From assembly GCF_018070045.1 (NCBI RefSeq), contig NZ_JAGPYK010000020.1:62001-126000 (forward strand): 64,000 nucleotides of DNA, written 5' to 3'. Below the pieces are notes generated by a model. The model saw nothing but the letters and a program-made list of their open reading frames with translations. It made no database searches and was not told the DNA's origin. The position numbers were made by a program, and so were the translations under genes. The number at the start of each line of letters is the position of its first letter. The stretch's first letter is position 1. The stretch comes from Micromonospora sp. U21. GTDB lineage: Bacteria > Actinomycetota > Actinomycetes > Mycobacteriales > Micromonosporaceae. This document shows, in pieces, positions 9,226 to 18,032 of this stretch.

Positions 9226-10437
9226 TCAGCCGGACGGGGTCGAGGCCACGTGCCGGGACCGGCCGATGGTCGCCACCACGCTGAGCGGTACGCCGATGGC
9301 CGCCGGCAGGACGAACAGCAGCGGGTTCGCCGGACCCGCCAGCAGGAGGCCGCCGACGTAGGTGCCGGCGGCGTTGCCGATGAAGAGCATGGCCGCGAAC
9401 GCGGACACCACCAGCGCCCGCGACTCCGGCGCCACGTCGGTGGCCCACGCCTGCAGGCTCGTGTGCATCAGCGCCCACGCGGCGCCGAGCAGCGCGCAGG
9501 CCACGAAGGCGGCGACCGCGCTGCGGCTGATCGCAAGCAGGGTGAACGCCGCAATCAGGCAGGCGCCGCCGGCGCCGATGATCGCCCCTGGGGAGCGCCG
9601 TCGCGCCAGCCGCTTCACGCCGGCCGCGCTGGCCACCACGCCGATGCCGTAGACCGCGACCACCAGCCCCGACATCGACGGGCTCGCCCCCTGGGTCTGC
9701 AGCACGGTTGGCACGAAGACGAGGAAGCCCAGCACGGTGAAGCCTTCCAGCCAGGACATGCTCAGTACCACCAGCGCGCCGCGGTTGCGGGCGAGCACGG
9801 GGAGCCGGCCGAACAGCGGCTGACGGGGGCCGCGCCGAGGCTCGGGCAGCCGCGAGAGCAGCATCGCCAGAACGCCGGCCACCACGGCCGTGACGGCGAA
9901 CGCGCTGCGCCAACCGAGGTGTTCGGCGACGACGGCGGCGGCGACGGTGCCGATCGTGAGGCCCAGGGCGGTGCCGGTGGCGAGGTCGGCGAGGGCAGGC
10001 TGACGGCGGTGCATCGGGAGCGTGTCACCGATGTAGATCAGGGCTCCGGGGACGGCCGCGGCGAAGGTGGCGCCGGCGATCGTCCGGGCCGCCAGCAGGG
10101 CGGGCAGTCCGGGCGCCACGACGGAGAACGCCCCGGACAGGCAGGCGAGGGCGAGCGCCAGGCGCATGGTCCGCACCCGCCCCAGGCGTTCGGAGACCAT
10201 CGCCCAGACCAGCTGCATGATCCCGTACGCGAAGAAGTAGGAGGTCGCGACGAGTGCGACGGCGTCAACGGACCGGTGCAGGTCCCGCGCGATCAGCAGA
10301 ATGATCGGGGCGATCGAGGCCCGGTCCAGCGCGCTGGTGAACGAGGTCAGCTGCAGCAGTCGCAGGTTCCCCCGGCTGACAGGCTCGCTCGCCACGACGC
10401 CCGGCGCCAGGTGGTACCGCGTCGACGTCCGTCTCAC
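9226..10437 (-). CDS. MFS transporter
   Basis: This is a 403-residue membrane protein with about 12 hydrophobic segments and the MFS loop 2-3 motif seen here as SERLGRVRTMRLAL. It fits the sugar/drug-type DHA or aromatic exporter-like branch, with no specific family recognised. The GTG start at 10437 overlaps the stop of the IclR gene by 4 bases, so transporter and regulator are co-transcribed. It may export a toxic intermediate or import a related substrate. Confidence 0.88.
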   Translation of the reverse strand: MRRTSTRYHLAPGVVASEPVSRGNLRLLQLTSFTSALDRASIAPIILLIARDLHRSVDAVALVATSYFFAYGIMQLVWAMVSERLGRVRTMRLALALACLSGAFSVVAPGLPALLAARTIAGATFAAAVPGALIYIGDTLPMHRRQPALADLATGTALGLTIGTVAAAVVAEHLGWRSAFAVTAVVAGVLAMLLSRLPEPRRGPRQPLFGRLPVLARNRGALVVLSMSWLEGFTVLGFLVFVPTVLQTQGASPSMSGLVVAVYGIGVVASAAGVKRLARRRSPGAIIGAGGACLIAAFTLLAISRSAVAAFVACALLGAAWALMHTSLQAWATDVAPESRALVVSAFAAMLFIGNAAGTYVGGLLLAGPANPLLFVLPAAIGVPLSVVATIGRSRHVASTPSG

Positions 10438-11243
10438 GCGGGGGTCGTCTCGAGGTCGTCCTCCACGTCGTCCGCCAGGGCGGGCCGCGTGCCGCCGATC
10501 CGCTGCATGAGGCGCTCGGTGCCGTCGCGCAGCCGGGTGCCGAACTCCCCGACCGTGTTCTCGTTCAGCTCGCTGGAGAAGGCGAGGGTGGTGATCACGA
10601 GGTTGACCCGCCCACGCCCGTCGAACACGGGGGTGGCCACCGCTCCCTGGGCGAGGTCGTACTCGCGGAGGCTCTGGCTGTAGCCGATCCGTCGGACCCT
10701 GGCGAAGACCTTCTTCAGCTCGTCGAGGTCGGTCACCGTATGCTCGGTGAACTTCTGCAGCGAGTGCCGCCGCACCCGCCCCTCGAACCGGTCAAACGGC
10801 GCCCACGCCTCGAAGGCCTCCATGATCGCAGGTGCGGAGAACGGGAACCGATCCCCGATGCCGACGGTGACCCGGACACCGGTCCGGCGTTCACCCTTGG
10901 CGGTGACGATGTAGCCGCCGGAGCCGTCACGCTCCGCGGCGAAGACGACGAGTCCCAGCTCACGGCTCAGTTCGTTGAGGACGTCCTGGACGACCACCGC
11001 GCTGAGCGTCGTGTTGACCCCGGTCAGCGAGAGCAGTCGCGGTCCGAGGGTCCATCCGGCACGGTCGCCCATGTTGGCCGCCCAGCCCATGGACTGGAGG
11101 GTGCCGAGGATGTTGTAGCACGTGCTCCGGTTGAGCTCCAGTTCGCTGACGAGCCGGCCGGGGGAGACCGCGGCCGGCCACTCGGCCGCCAGCAACTCCA
11201 GGATGCGGACCGACGATGCGACCGCAGGTACCTCGCTGGGCAT
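10434..11243 (-). CDS. IclR-family transcriptional regulator
   Basis: This 269-residue regulator has an N-terminal winged helix (SSVRILELLAAEW, then LVSELELNRSTCYNILGTLQSMGW) and an IclR effector-binding domain from about residue 75. The start at 11243 is chosen over the longer in-frame extension because AGGAGG lies 5-6 bases upstream and the IclR homology begins there. It is divergent from the ABC operon. It is the only evident regulator in the catabolic cluster and is the candidate binder of the shared GTC-N10-GAC inverted repeats. Confidence 0.93.
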   Translation of the reverse strand: MPSEVPAVASSVRILELLAAEWPAAVSPGRLVSELELNRSTCYNILGTLQSMGWAANMGDRAGWTLGPRLLSLTGVNTTLSAVVVQDVLNELSRELGLVVFAAERDGSGGYIVTAKGERRTGVRVTVGIGDRFPFSAPAIMEAFEAWAPFDRFEGRVRRHSLQKFTEHTVTDLDELKKVFARVRRIGYSQSLREYDLAQGAVATPVFDGRGRVNLVITTLAFSSELNENTVGEFGTRLRDGTERLMQRIGGTRPALADDVEDDLETTPA

Positions 11244-11299
11244 GCGACCTCCTGACGTGGGTTCGAAGCCCGTAGCCCATTCCAGGGGAGAGGAACTTT

Positions 11300-11406
11300 T
11301 GTCCCCTATAGCAGACGAGGCATCTGTACCGAGAGTAAGAACTTTGTGGCGTGGCTGCAACGGGTTGACTGCGGCATGACCCGTCTCTAGTCTCCTAGGT
11401 GAGACG
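11300..11406. promoter_or_regulatory. Divergent control region with two weaker operator-like repeats (D, E)
   Basis: Two imperfect matches to the cluster's inverted repeat lie between the IclR gene and the ABC operon: TGTCC-N8-AGACG at 11300-11317 and AGTCT-N8-AGACG at 11389-11406. Both keep the GTC-N10-GAC spacing of the exact copies. IclR regulators commonly bind their own divergent promoter region. No gene is seen in 11244-11501. Confidence 0.4.
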
Positions 11407-11501
11407 TGAGGTATACCATACAGGTCAATCGGACCCGCGCTGATCACTGTTTAGGGCCGTTGCGGCGCACGTCAGAGCTTAGACCGGACCGAGGGAGGGC
11501 C

Positions 11502-12305
11502 ATGGCCGCGATGTCGACAGTTCAGAAGAGCGGCGTCGCCGCACTGGAGTGCCAGGACCTGCGGGTGACCCTGGTCGGAGCCGCGGGGGCGGTGGACATC
11601 CTCCAGGGCGTGGACCTGGCCGTCCAGTCTGGCGAGTTCGTGTCGATCCTCGGCGCCTCCGGCTCCGGGAAGACAACACTGCTGCGGGTGCTCGGCGGCC
11701 TCCAGGGCATCGCGGGGGGCGAGGTCAGGTGCAACGGCACCGCGGTGTCCGGTCCGCCGGACGGCGTGGTCACGGTGTTCCAGGACTACTCCAACTCCCT
11801 CCTGCCATGGCGCAGCGTCCGCCGCAACGTGGCGCTGGGCATCGAGTCGAGCTGCTCCAAGCAGGAGTGCCGGGAGCGGGTGGAGGCAGCCCTGGCCATG
11901 GTGAACCTCCAGGCGAGCGCCGACGAGTACCCCTGGCGGCTGTCCGGCGGTATGCAGCAGCGGGTCCAGATCGCTCGGGCGCTGGCGATGCGCCCCTCGG
12001 TGCTGCTCATGGACGAGCCGTTCGGCGCGCTCGACGCCATGACCAAAGCGTCCCTTCAGGACCAGTTACAGAGAGTCCAGGAGGTGACCGACACCACGGT
12101 CGTCTTCGTGACCCACGACGTCGAGGAAGCGGTGTACCTCAGCGACCGGGTGGTAGTGCTCGCGGGCAAGCCGGCCTCGGTCGGGCTGTCGCTCGACGTG
12201 GACCTGGGCCGTCCGCGCGACCAGATCACCACCAAGGAACGGCCGGACTACCTCCAGCTGCGCCACCAGGTGTACGCCGCGCTCGGGCACGAGCTCCCGC
12301 GGTGA
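11502..12305 (+). CDS. ABC transporter ATPase (SsuB/TauB-like)
   Basis: This 267-residue ATPase of the nitrate/sulfonate/taurine family has Walker A GASGSGKTT, Q-loop VFQDYSNSLLPW, signature LSGGMQQRVQIARAL, Walker B LLMDEPFGALD and the switch His in VTHDVEEA. The ATG at 11502 follows GGGAGGG. It overlaps the first permease by 4 bases and energises the two permeases that follow. Confidence 0.94.
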   Translation: MAAMSTVQKSGVAALECQDLRVTLVGAAGAVDILQGVDLAVQSGEFVSILGASGSGKTTLLRVLGGLQGIAGGEVRCNGTAVSGPPDGVVTVFQDYSNSLLPWRSVRRNVALGIESSCSKQECRERVEAALAMVNLQASADEYPWRLSGGMQQRVQIARALAMRPSVLLMDEPFGALDAMTKASLQDQLQRVQEVTDTTVVFVTHDVEEAVYLSDRVVVLAGKPASVGLSLDVDLGRPRDQITTKERPDYLQLRHQVYAALGHELPR

Positions 12306-13081
12306 CGCGCGCGCTCCTGCGCCGGGTCAACGTCCTCGGCCTGCTCACCCTCCTCGGCTTCTTCGTACTTTGGGAGCTGCTCGTCCGTACGGGCATCCTG
12401 CGCTTCGAGTACCTCCCGGCCCCCAGCGGAGTGCTGACGGCCGGCGCGGATCTGGTCAGCAGCGGTGAGCTACCGACCAACCTCGGGCACACCCTGGAGG
12501 CCACCGTCGCCGGCTGGCTGCTCGCCACCGTCGTCGGCGTCCTGCTCGGCACGCTGATAGCGCTGGTACGCCCGGTATGGGTGTACTCGATGGCCAGCAT
12601 CGACGCGCTCCGCTCGCTGCCGATCGTCGCCTTCGTACCCGTCGCGGTGCTCCTGCTCGGCTTCACGATGCAGATGGAGATCGTCGTCGCCTTCTACGCC
12701 GCACTGTGGCCGGTGCTGCTCAACACCCTCGCCGGGCTGCGCGCGGTGCACCCGCGGCTGATCGAGGTGGGGCGGGTGCTGCGGGTCGACGGGGTACGCG
12801 AGTTGTGGAAGCTCCGGTTGCCGGCCGCCACGCCGTACATCGTCACCGGCATGCGGCTGGGCCTGGCCGTCTCCCTGGTGCTGATCCTCGTCGCGGAGAT
12901 GGTCGGTAACCCGTCCGGGGTCGGCTTCGCCCTCATCTCCGCGTCCCAGTCGCTCCAGCCGGAAGTGATGTTTGCCTACATCGTCACCGTCAGCCTGTCG
13001 GGCATCGTGCTCAACGCCCTGCTCGTCGGGCTGGTCACCATCGTCTTTCCTGGACAGATGGCCGCCGCAGGGGAGAAGTGA
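12302..13081 (+). CDS. ABC transporter permease 1 (SsuC/TauC-like)
   Basis: This is a 259-residue inner-membrane permease with about six hydrophobic segments. The coupling-loop region is VGRVLRVDGVRELWKLRLPAATP, the EAA-type motif that contacts the ATPase. The GTG start at 12302 overlaps the ATPase stop. It pairs with the second permease, and the two share the segment LRSLPIVAFVP / LRVLPAAALVP, so they probably form a heterodimer. Confidence 0.92.
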   Translation: MTRALLRRVNVLGLLTLLGFFVLWELLVRTGILRFEYLPAPSGVLTAGADLVSSGELPTNLGHTLEATVAGWLLATVVGVLLGTLIALVRPVWVYSMASIDALRSLPIVAFVPVAVLLLGFTMQMEIVVAFYAALWPVLLNTLAGLRAVHPRLIEVGRVLRVDGVRELWKLRLPAATPYIVTGMRLGLAVSLVLILVAEMVGNPSGVGFALISASQSLQPEVMFAYIVTVSLSGIVLNALLVGLVTIVFPGQMAAAGEK

Positions 13082-13911
13082 TGAGCGCCGACGCGGCCAC
13101 CACACCGCTCACGCCCAAGGAGTCCGCCGGTACCACGGCTGCGCGAGCCAAGCGCCGCCGGAGCGGCGCCACGATACGCGGCCTGCTGCCGCTGGTTCTG
13201 GGGCTCGTGCTCTGGCAGGTGCTGGCGCCCGCGCAGTCGCCGTACTTCCCGGCGCCCATTGAGTGGGGCCGCGCCCTGTTGCCACTGGTCAAGGACGGTT
13301 CGCTGCTGACGGCCATCGGCTGGTCCTTCCTCACCTTCGTCCTGGGCCTGCTGCTGGCAACCGTGGTGGGGACGGCCATCGGCGCCCTCATCGGCGCCAA
13401 CCGCACCGCCGACCGCGCCCTCGGGCCGACCCTGGAGAGCCTGCGGGTGCTCCCCGCAGCCGCGCTCGTACCGCTCGCGACCCTGGTCCTCGGCTACTCG
13501 ATGCAGATGAAGCTCCTCGTCGTCGTCCTACCGGCGATCTGGCCCATCCTGCTGAGCGTGCGTACCGCGCGCCGGTCGTTGAGCCCCGTGCTCATGGACA
13601 TGTCGCGCACCCTCGGGCTCGGCCGGGGCGAGCGGGTACGCAAGATCCTCATTCCCGCGCTCACGCCCTCGATGCTGCTCGGCATCCGGATCGCCGCGCC
13701 GCTCGCGCTGATCATCACGCTCCTCGTCGAGATCGTGACGCGGATCAACGGGCTTGGCGGGTTGCTCGGGTTCGCCCAGGCGAGCTTCCTCTCCGCCCAG
13801 GTCTACGGGCTACTGGTGATCGCCGGTGCCCTCGGCTTCCTCGTCAACTGGGCGGTGACCCACGCCGAGCACGCCGTCTCGATGCGGATGACCGGCCGGG
13901 CGGCGGACTGA
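13081..13911 (+). CDS. ABC transporter permease 2 (SsuC/TauC-like)
   Basis: This is a 276-residue permease with a basic, Ala/Thr-rich N-terminal tail of about 35 residues before the first membrane segment. The EAA-type loop is MSRTLGLGRGERVRKILIPAL. The ATG at 13081 overlaps the stop of permease 1; a GTG three bases earlier is also possible. It completes the transporter. No solute-binding gene is in this operon, so the lipoproteins encoded at 333 and 20762 presumably serve it. Confidence 0.92.
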   Translation: MSADAATTPLTPKESAGTTAARAKRRRSGATIRGLLPLVLGLVLWQVLAPAQSPYFPAPIEWGRALLPLVKDGSLLTAIGWSFLTFVLGLLLATVVGTAIGALIGANRTADRALGPTLESLRVLPAAALVPLATLVLGYSMQMKLLVVVLPAIWPILLSVRTARRSLSPVLMDMSRTLGLGRGERVRKILIPALTPSMLLGIRIAAPLALIITLLVEIVTRINGLGGLLGFAQASFLSAQVYGLLVIAGALGFLVNWAVTHAEHAVSMRMTGRAAD

Positions 13912-13921
13912 CGCTGTTGTT

Positions 13922-13972
13922 GATCTCGGACACTCGGCGGTGCCATGGCGGGCCCGCCAAGTGTCCGAGATC
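13922..13972. terminator. Long hairpin after permease 2
   Basis: Perfect 13-bp arms (GATCTCGGACACT and its complement) flank a GC-rich loop that can pair further. It directly follows the permease stop and precedes a second, larger palindrome, giving a tandem terminator between convergent operons. Confidence 0.65.
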
Positions 13973-14018
13973 GCGGAAAAGGGGGCGGGGACCGATCGGT
14001 CCCCGCCCCCTTTTCCGC
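13973..14018. terminator. 46-bp perfect palindrome, bidirectional terminator
   Basis: The sequence is fully self-complementary. Each arm runs GCGG, AAAA, GGGGGCGGGG, ACC around a central GATC. The A4 and T4 blocks give each strand a short U-run at the end of the stem, so it can act as an intrinsic terminator in both directions for the ABC operon and the carboxylase operon. Confidence 0.8.
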
Positions 14019-14024
14019 GTCGGA

Positions 14025-15467
14025 TCAGCGCGGCACGGTCAGGCGGACGTGCTTCACGCCGGGGATCTTGCCCGCCTCGCGGACCAGCTGAGCGATCGAC
14101 CCCGCGTCGGCCATGGAGAGGTTGTTACCCGCCCTCTTCCGCTGCGAGGCCCGCATCTCCTCCAGTACCTCGGGCATGAACAGGGTCGCCAGGAGCAGGT
14201 CCTCGTCGGTGTGGAAGGGGCCGTGCTGCTTGCGTACCCGCTCGAGGATCGGCTCGGCCAGCTCGCTGGGCCGCCCGGTCACCGCATCCTCGCCCCGCGC
14301 GACCCGGTCGAGCAGGTTCTGGTCGACCGGCGCCGGGGTGCGGCCCCAGTAGCCGAGGAGGTAGTTGCGGATCTCGTCCGGGACCACCTCGTAGCGGCCG
14401 TGCACCACGTTGAGCAGCGCCTGGGTACCGATGAACTGGGAGAACGGGGTCTGCACGTTCGGGTACCCGAACTCGGCGCGGACGCGCGGCATCTCCTCCA
14501 TCACCGCCGCGAGCCGGTCGCTCATGCCCACCTGGACGAGCTGTTCGCGGAAGTTGGCGAGCATGCCGCCCGGCATCTGGTGTACGTAGTAGCCGGGGTC
14601 GTACTCAGCGATCGTGCCGGTCGGCTTGCGCAGCCGGGCCGCCAGGTCGCGGAAGTACGCGGCGATCTCGGCGGTCGCCTCCTCGTCGACGCCGGTCTCA
14701 TACCCCTGCCGGTGCAGGCTCCGCTTCATCGCATCGTCGGCCGGCAGCGACGGGCCGTTGGCCAGCGGGGCCGTGCAGGTCCAGATCGCCGATGCCCCGT
14801 GTTCGATGGCGGCGATGTTGGCCGCCGGTCCCATGCCGGTGATGCAGTGCGAGTGGCAGTAGATCGGGACGTCGCCGCACGCCTGCCGCAGCGCTGGGAA
14901 CAGCGTGGCGGCCCGCTCCGGCGTGAGAAGACCACCGGCGTCCTTCACGATCAGCGCGTCGACGCCCAGCGCGATGAACTCGGCGGCCGCGTTGGCGAAG
15001 AACTCGTCGGTGTGCACGGGGCTGATGGTGAACTGAATGGAACCCTCGGTGCGGCAGCCGGCCTCCCGGGCCGCCCGGATCCCGACCTCCGTCGTGCGCA
15101 CGTCGTTCATCCCGGCGGTGATCCACATGTGTTCGATCCCGGCCCGCGCGGCCGTCTTGTTGAACAACTCCACGACCTCGTCCGGGTACACCCGGGAGAT
15201 GCTGAAGAAGTAGGCCATGCCCATCATCCGCAGCGGCGTGTGCCGGACGTGTTGGCGCACCCGCCGGATCCGCTCCCACGGGTTCTCACCCAGGAACCGG
15301 ACGCAGACGTCCATGTTGACCGTCGCCATGAACTCCAGCGAGTGGTATCCGGCGCGGTCCATGGCGGGCAGGATCGGCAGCATCATGTCCGTCGTCATGC
15401 GGGTCGCCCACAGCGACTGGTTGCCGTCCCGCAGTGTGGTGTCGATGAGTCCCGCGCGCTTGCTCAC
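14025..15467 (-). CDS. Biotin-dependent carboxyltransferase subunit (pyruvate/oxaloacetate type)
   Basis: This 480-residue protein has the HMGL-like TIM barrel of pyruvate carboxylase, oxaloacetate decarboxylase alpha and transcarboxylase 5S. Seen are LIDTTLRDGNQSLWATR (metal Asp), IVKDAGGLLTP (the Lys that is carboxylated in homologues) and CHSHCITGMG, which keeps the His-x-His metal pair but departs from the usual HTHD. A C-terminal PYC-OADA domain is present, but there is no biotinyl domain; biotin is carried by the separate BCCP gene of the operon. It is the last gene of a long minus-strand operon. The acceptor is uncertain: pyruvate is possible, but the changed motifs allow another. Confidence 0.85.
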   Translation of the reverse strand: MSKRAGLIDTTLRDGNQSLWATRMTTDMMLPILPAMDRAGYHSLEFMATVNMDVCVRFLGENPWERIRRVRQHVRHTPLRMMGMAYFFSISRVYPDEVVELFNKTAARAGIEHMWITAGMNDVRTTEVGIRAAREAGCRTEGSIQFTISPVHTDEFFANAAAEFIALGVDALIVKDAGGLLTPERAATLFPALRQACGDVPIYCHSHCITGMGPAANIAAIEHGASAIWTCTAPLANGPSLPADDAMKRSLHRQGYETGVDEEATAEIAAYFRDLAARLRKPTGTIAEYDPGYYVHQMPGGMLANFREQLVQVGMSDRLAAVMEEMPRVRAEFGYPNVQTPFSQFIGTQALLNVVHGRYEVVPDEIRNYLLGYWGRTPAPVDQNLLDRVARGEDAVTGRPSELAEPILERVRKQHGPFHTDEDLLLATLFMPEVLEEMRASQRKRAGNNLSMADAGSIAQLVREAGKIPGVKHVRLTVPR

Positions 15468-16822
15468 GGTCGGCGAGCCCCTTTCCAGTTACCGTCCACC
15501 CAGGTGGTGTGCAGGTTCGAGAAGATGAAGTCCGGCTGGGCGACGAGCCACGAGTGGAACGGCAGCGTCGTCGGGACGCCGTCCACCGCGAACTCGGCCA
15601 GGCAGCGTCGGGACCGCTCGAGTGCCTGCTCGCGGGTGTCGCCCCAGACGATCAGCTTGGCCAGCAGCGAGTCGTAGTACGGGGGCACCGCCTGCCCCTG
15701 CTCCATGTGGGTGTCCAACCGCACCCACGGGCCGGCCGGGGGACGCCAGCGCCGCACCGTCCCGGCGGCGGGCAGGAAGCCGTTTCCGGGGTCCTCGCAG
15801 TTGACCCGGAACTCGATGACGTGACCGCTCATCGTCACCTCGTCCTGGCTCACCGGCAGCGGCTCGCCGGACGCGACCAGCAGTTGGAGCCGCACCAGGT
15901 CCAGCCCGGTCAGCAGCTCGCTCACCGGGTGCTCGACCTGCAGGCGGGTGTTCATCTCGATGAAGTAGTGCTCGCCAGTGTCCAGGTCGAAAAGGAACTC
16001 CACTGTGCCGGCCCCCTCGTAGCCCATGCCACGGGCCAGGCGGCAGGCGGAGTCGGTGATCGCCTTGCGCGCCGCGTCGTCCAGGACGGGCGACGGCGCC
16101 TCCTCGACCAGCTTCTGGTACCGACGCTGCGTCGTGCAGTCGCGCTCGAACAGGTGGATTACGTTCCCGTACCGGTCGCCAACGATCTGCACCTCGATGT
16201 GCCGGCCGCGCTCGATGTACCGCTCGACGTACAGCGTCGGGTTGCCGAACGCGGCGTCGGCCTCGGCGGCCGACTGGGCGAGCGCGCCGGCGAGGTCGGC
16301 GGAATCGTCGACCCGCCGCAGTCCTCGGCCGCCGCCGCCGGCCGAGGCCTTGACCAGCAGCGGCAGGCCGATCTGTTTGAGCACCGCGCCGGCCGAGGCC
16401 GCGCTGCCGTCCAGCGTGCCGCCGGGGACCACGGGGATCCCGAGCCGCTCGGCCGTCTCCCGGGCCGGGAGCTTGTCGCCCAGCCCGCGCATGGTGTCGC
16501 CGCGCGGGCCGATGAACTGGATGCCGTTGCGGGCGCACTCGTCGGCGAACTCGGCGTTCTCGGCCAGAAACCCGTAGCCCGGATGGAGCGCGTCGCAGCC
16601 CGTGTGCAGGGCGGTAACCAGCAGAGCGTCGGCGTTCAGGTAGCTGTGCTTGGCCTGAACGGGTCCGATGCAGACGGCCTTGTCGGCCAACTGCGTGGCG
16701 AGGGTGTCGCGGTCGGCCTCGGAGAACACGGCGACCGTCTCGATCCCGACGTCCCGGCACGCCCGGATGATCCGGACGGCGATTTCCCCGCGGTTGGCGA
16801 CGAGTACGCGGCGGATGGCCAT
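15464..16822 (-). CDS. Biotin carboxylase subunit (AccC-like)
   Basis: This 452-residue ATP-grasp enzyme carboxylates the biotin of the neighbouring BCCP. Clear motifs are RVLVANRGEIAVRIIRA, HPGYGFLAENAEFA, the Gly-rich loop KASAGGGGRGLR, ERDCTTQRRYQKLVEEAPSP and EMNTRLQVEHPVSE. Its length is normal for AccC. It overlaps the carboxyltransferase start by 4 bases and starts 5 bases after the BCCP stop, so the three subunits are made together. Confidence 0.95.
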   Translation of the reverse strand: MAIRRVLVANRGEIAVRIIRACRDVGIETVAVFSEADRDTLATQLADKAVCIGPVQAKHSYLNADALLVTALHTGCDALHPGYGFLAENAEFADECARNGIQFIGPRGDTMRGLGDKLPARETAERLGIPVVPGGTLDGSAASAGAVLKQIGLPLLVKASAGGGGRGLRRVDDSADLAGALAQSAAEADAAFGNPTLYVERYIERGRHIEVQIVGDRYGNVIHLFERDCTTQRRYQKLVEEAPSPVLDDAARKAITDSACRLARGMGYEGAGTVEFLFDLDTGEHYFIEMNTRLQVEHPVSELLTGLDLVRLQLLVASGEPLPVSQDEVTMSGHVIEFRVNCEDPGNGFLPAAGTVRRWRPPAGPWVRLDTHMEQGQAVPPYYDSLLAKLIVWGDTREQALERSRRCLAEFAVDGVPTTLPFHSWLVAQPDFIFSNLHTTWVDGNWKGARRP

Positions 16823-16827
16823 GCCGG

Positions 16828-17367
16828 TCAGGCGCCCGCAGCCGGAGACAGGTACATGATCACCTGCTGGTACTCGACGAGCGTCGCGTCCTCGACGCAG
16901 ATCTCCGCGATCGTGCCGGCCACGACGCTCGGTACGGTGGTGAACATCTTCATCACCTCGAGCGTCCCCACCGGGTCGCCGACTGCGACCGCGGAGCCGA
17001 CCTCCACAGAGGGCGGCTTGTCCGGGGCCGGGCGGCGGTAGAACACCCCCACCGCGGGGGAGTGGACCGGGACCAGGCCGGTACGGTCCACCGCCGGCGC
17101 ACTGCCGTCCGCAGTGGAGGCCTCCGACGGCGCGGAGGCCGCCGAGGCCGTCATCGGAGCCGGAGCCGGAGCGCTGGCGGCCGCCGGAGCCGGGGCCGCC
17201 GGACGGGCCGGGGCCGCGCCGTCGACCTGCTCGTTGCGGGACACCAGCAGGTCGACGTCGCCGACCACCAGGCGCAGCTCCCGCAGGTCGGAGTCGGCAA
17301 AGGCGCGGACGATCTGGGCCAGCTCCGCCGTCGAGATGGTCCGCAGCTCGGGAGGCATGTCAGGCAC
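16828..17367 (-). CDS. Biotin carboxyl carrier protein (AccB-like)
   Basis: This is a 179-residue BCCP. The N-terminal part (ISTAELAQIVRAFADSDLRELRLVVGD) resembles AccB, an Ala/Pro linker spans about residues 50-95, and the biotinyl domain holds EVMKM with the biotinylated Lys near residue 140. The GTG start at 17367 overlaps the CoA-transferase beta subunit by 8 bases. Confidence 0.93.
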   Translation of the reverse strand: MPDMPPELRTISTAELAQIVRAFADSDLRELRLVVGDVDLLVSRNEQVDGAAPARPAAPAPAAASAPAPAPMTASAASAPSEASTADGSAPAVDRTGLVPVHSPAVGVFYRRPAPDKPPSVEVGSAVAVGDPVGTLEVMKMFTTVPSVVAGTIAEICVEDATLVEYQQVIMYLSPAAGA

Positions 17368-18031
17368 GTGCGTGTTCTCCCCTCGGGGTCTCTGCAGCGG
17401 TCGCCGCCACCAGCTCGGCGTCCGTGCGCTCCTGCACCTCGTTGAAGCTGACCCCCTCGGCCAGCTCGATCACCTCGAAGCGCCCGTCGCCCCTCGGCTC
17501 CAGGACGGCGAGGTCGGTGTAGACGCGCCCGACCACGCCGCGGGCGGTCAGCGGGTAGCTGCACGTCCGCAGCAGCCGCGGCTCGCCGCCCTTGCCGACG
17601 TGCTCCATCGCCACCCACACCCGGCGGGCACCGGCCGCGAGGTCGGCCGCGCCCCCAAGCGCGCCGGTGCTCTTGTGGGGCAGCCGCCAGTTGGCGACGT
17701 CGCCGTTGGCGCCGACCTGGAACGCGCCCAGCACGGCCAGGTCGAGGTGGCCGCCGCGGATGAGGCCGAAGGACATCAGCGAATCGAAGAAGCACCCGCC
17801 CGGCACGATCGTGGCCGGCCGCTTACCGGCGTCGACGAGGTCCGGGTCCTCCTGCCCCGGCGGCGGCGGCCCGCCCATGCCGAGGATGCCGTTCTCGCTC
17901 TGCACCAGCGTCTCGGGGTGGGCGATGAACTGCGCGCACAGCGTGGGGATACCGATGCCGAGGTTGACCGACCAACCCCGTCCGATGTCGGCGGCCACCC
18001 GGCGCGAGATGTCGATGCGTTCCCGCGGCAT
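17360..18031 (-). CDS. CoA-transferase subunit B (family I)
   Basis: This is a 223-residue beta subunit of a 3-oxoacid-type CoA-transferase. The catalytic Glu lies in QSENGILGMG near residue 46, and other family blocks are NLGIGIPTLCA, GGHLDLAVLGAFQV and KGGEPRLLRTCSYPLT. Together with the alpha subunit it moves CoA from a donor acyl-CoA such as succinyl-CoA to a carboxylic acid of the pathway. Acceptor specificity cannot be read from the sequence. Confidence 0.92.
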   Translation of the reverse strand: MPRERIDISRRVAADIGRGWSVNLGIGIPTLCAQFIAHPETLVQSENGILGMGGPPPPGQEDPDLVDAGKRPATIVPGGCFFDSLMSFGLIRGGHLDLAVLGAFQVGANGDVANWRLPHKSTGALGGAADLAAGARRVWVAMEHVGKGGEPRLLRTCSYPLTARGVVGRVYTDLAVLEPRGDGRFEVIELAEGVSFNEVQERTDAELVAATAAETPRGEHARA

Positions 18032-18032
18032 G

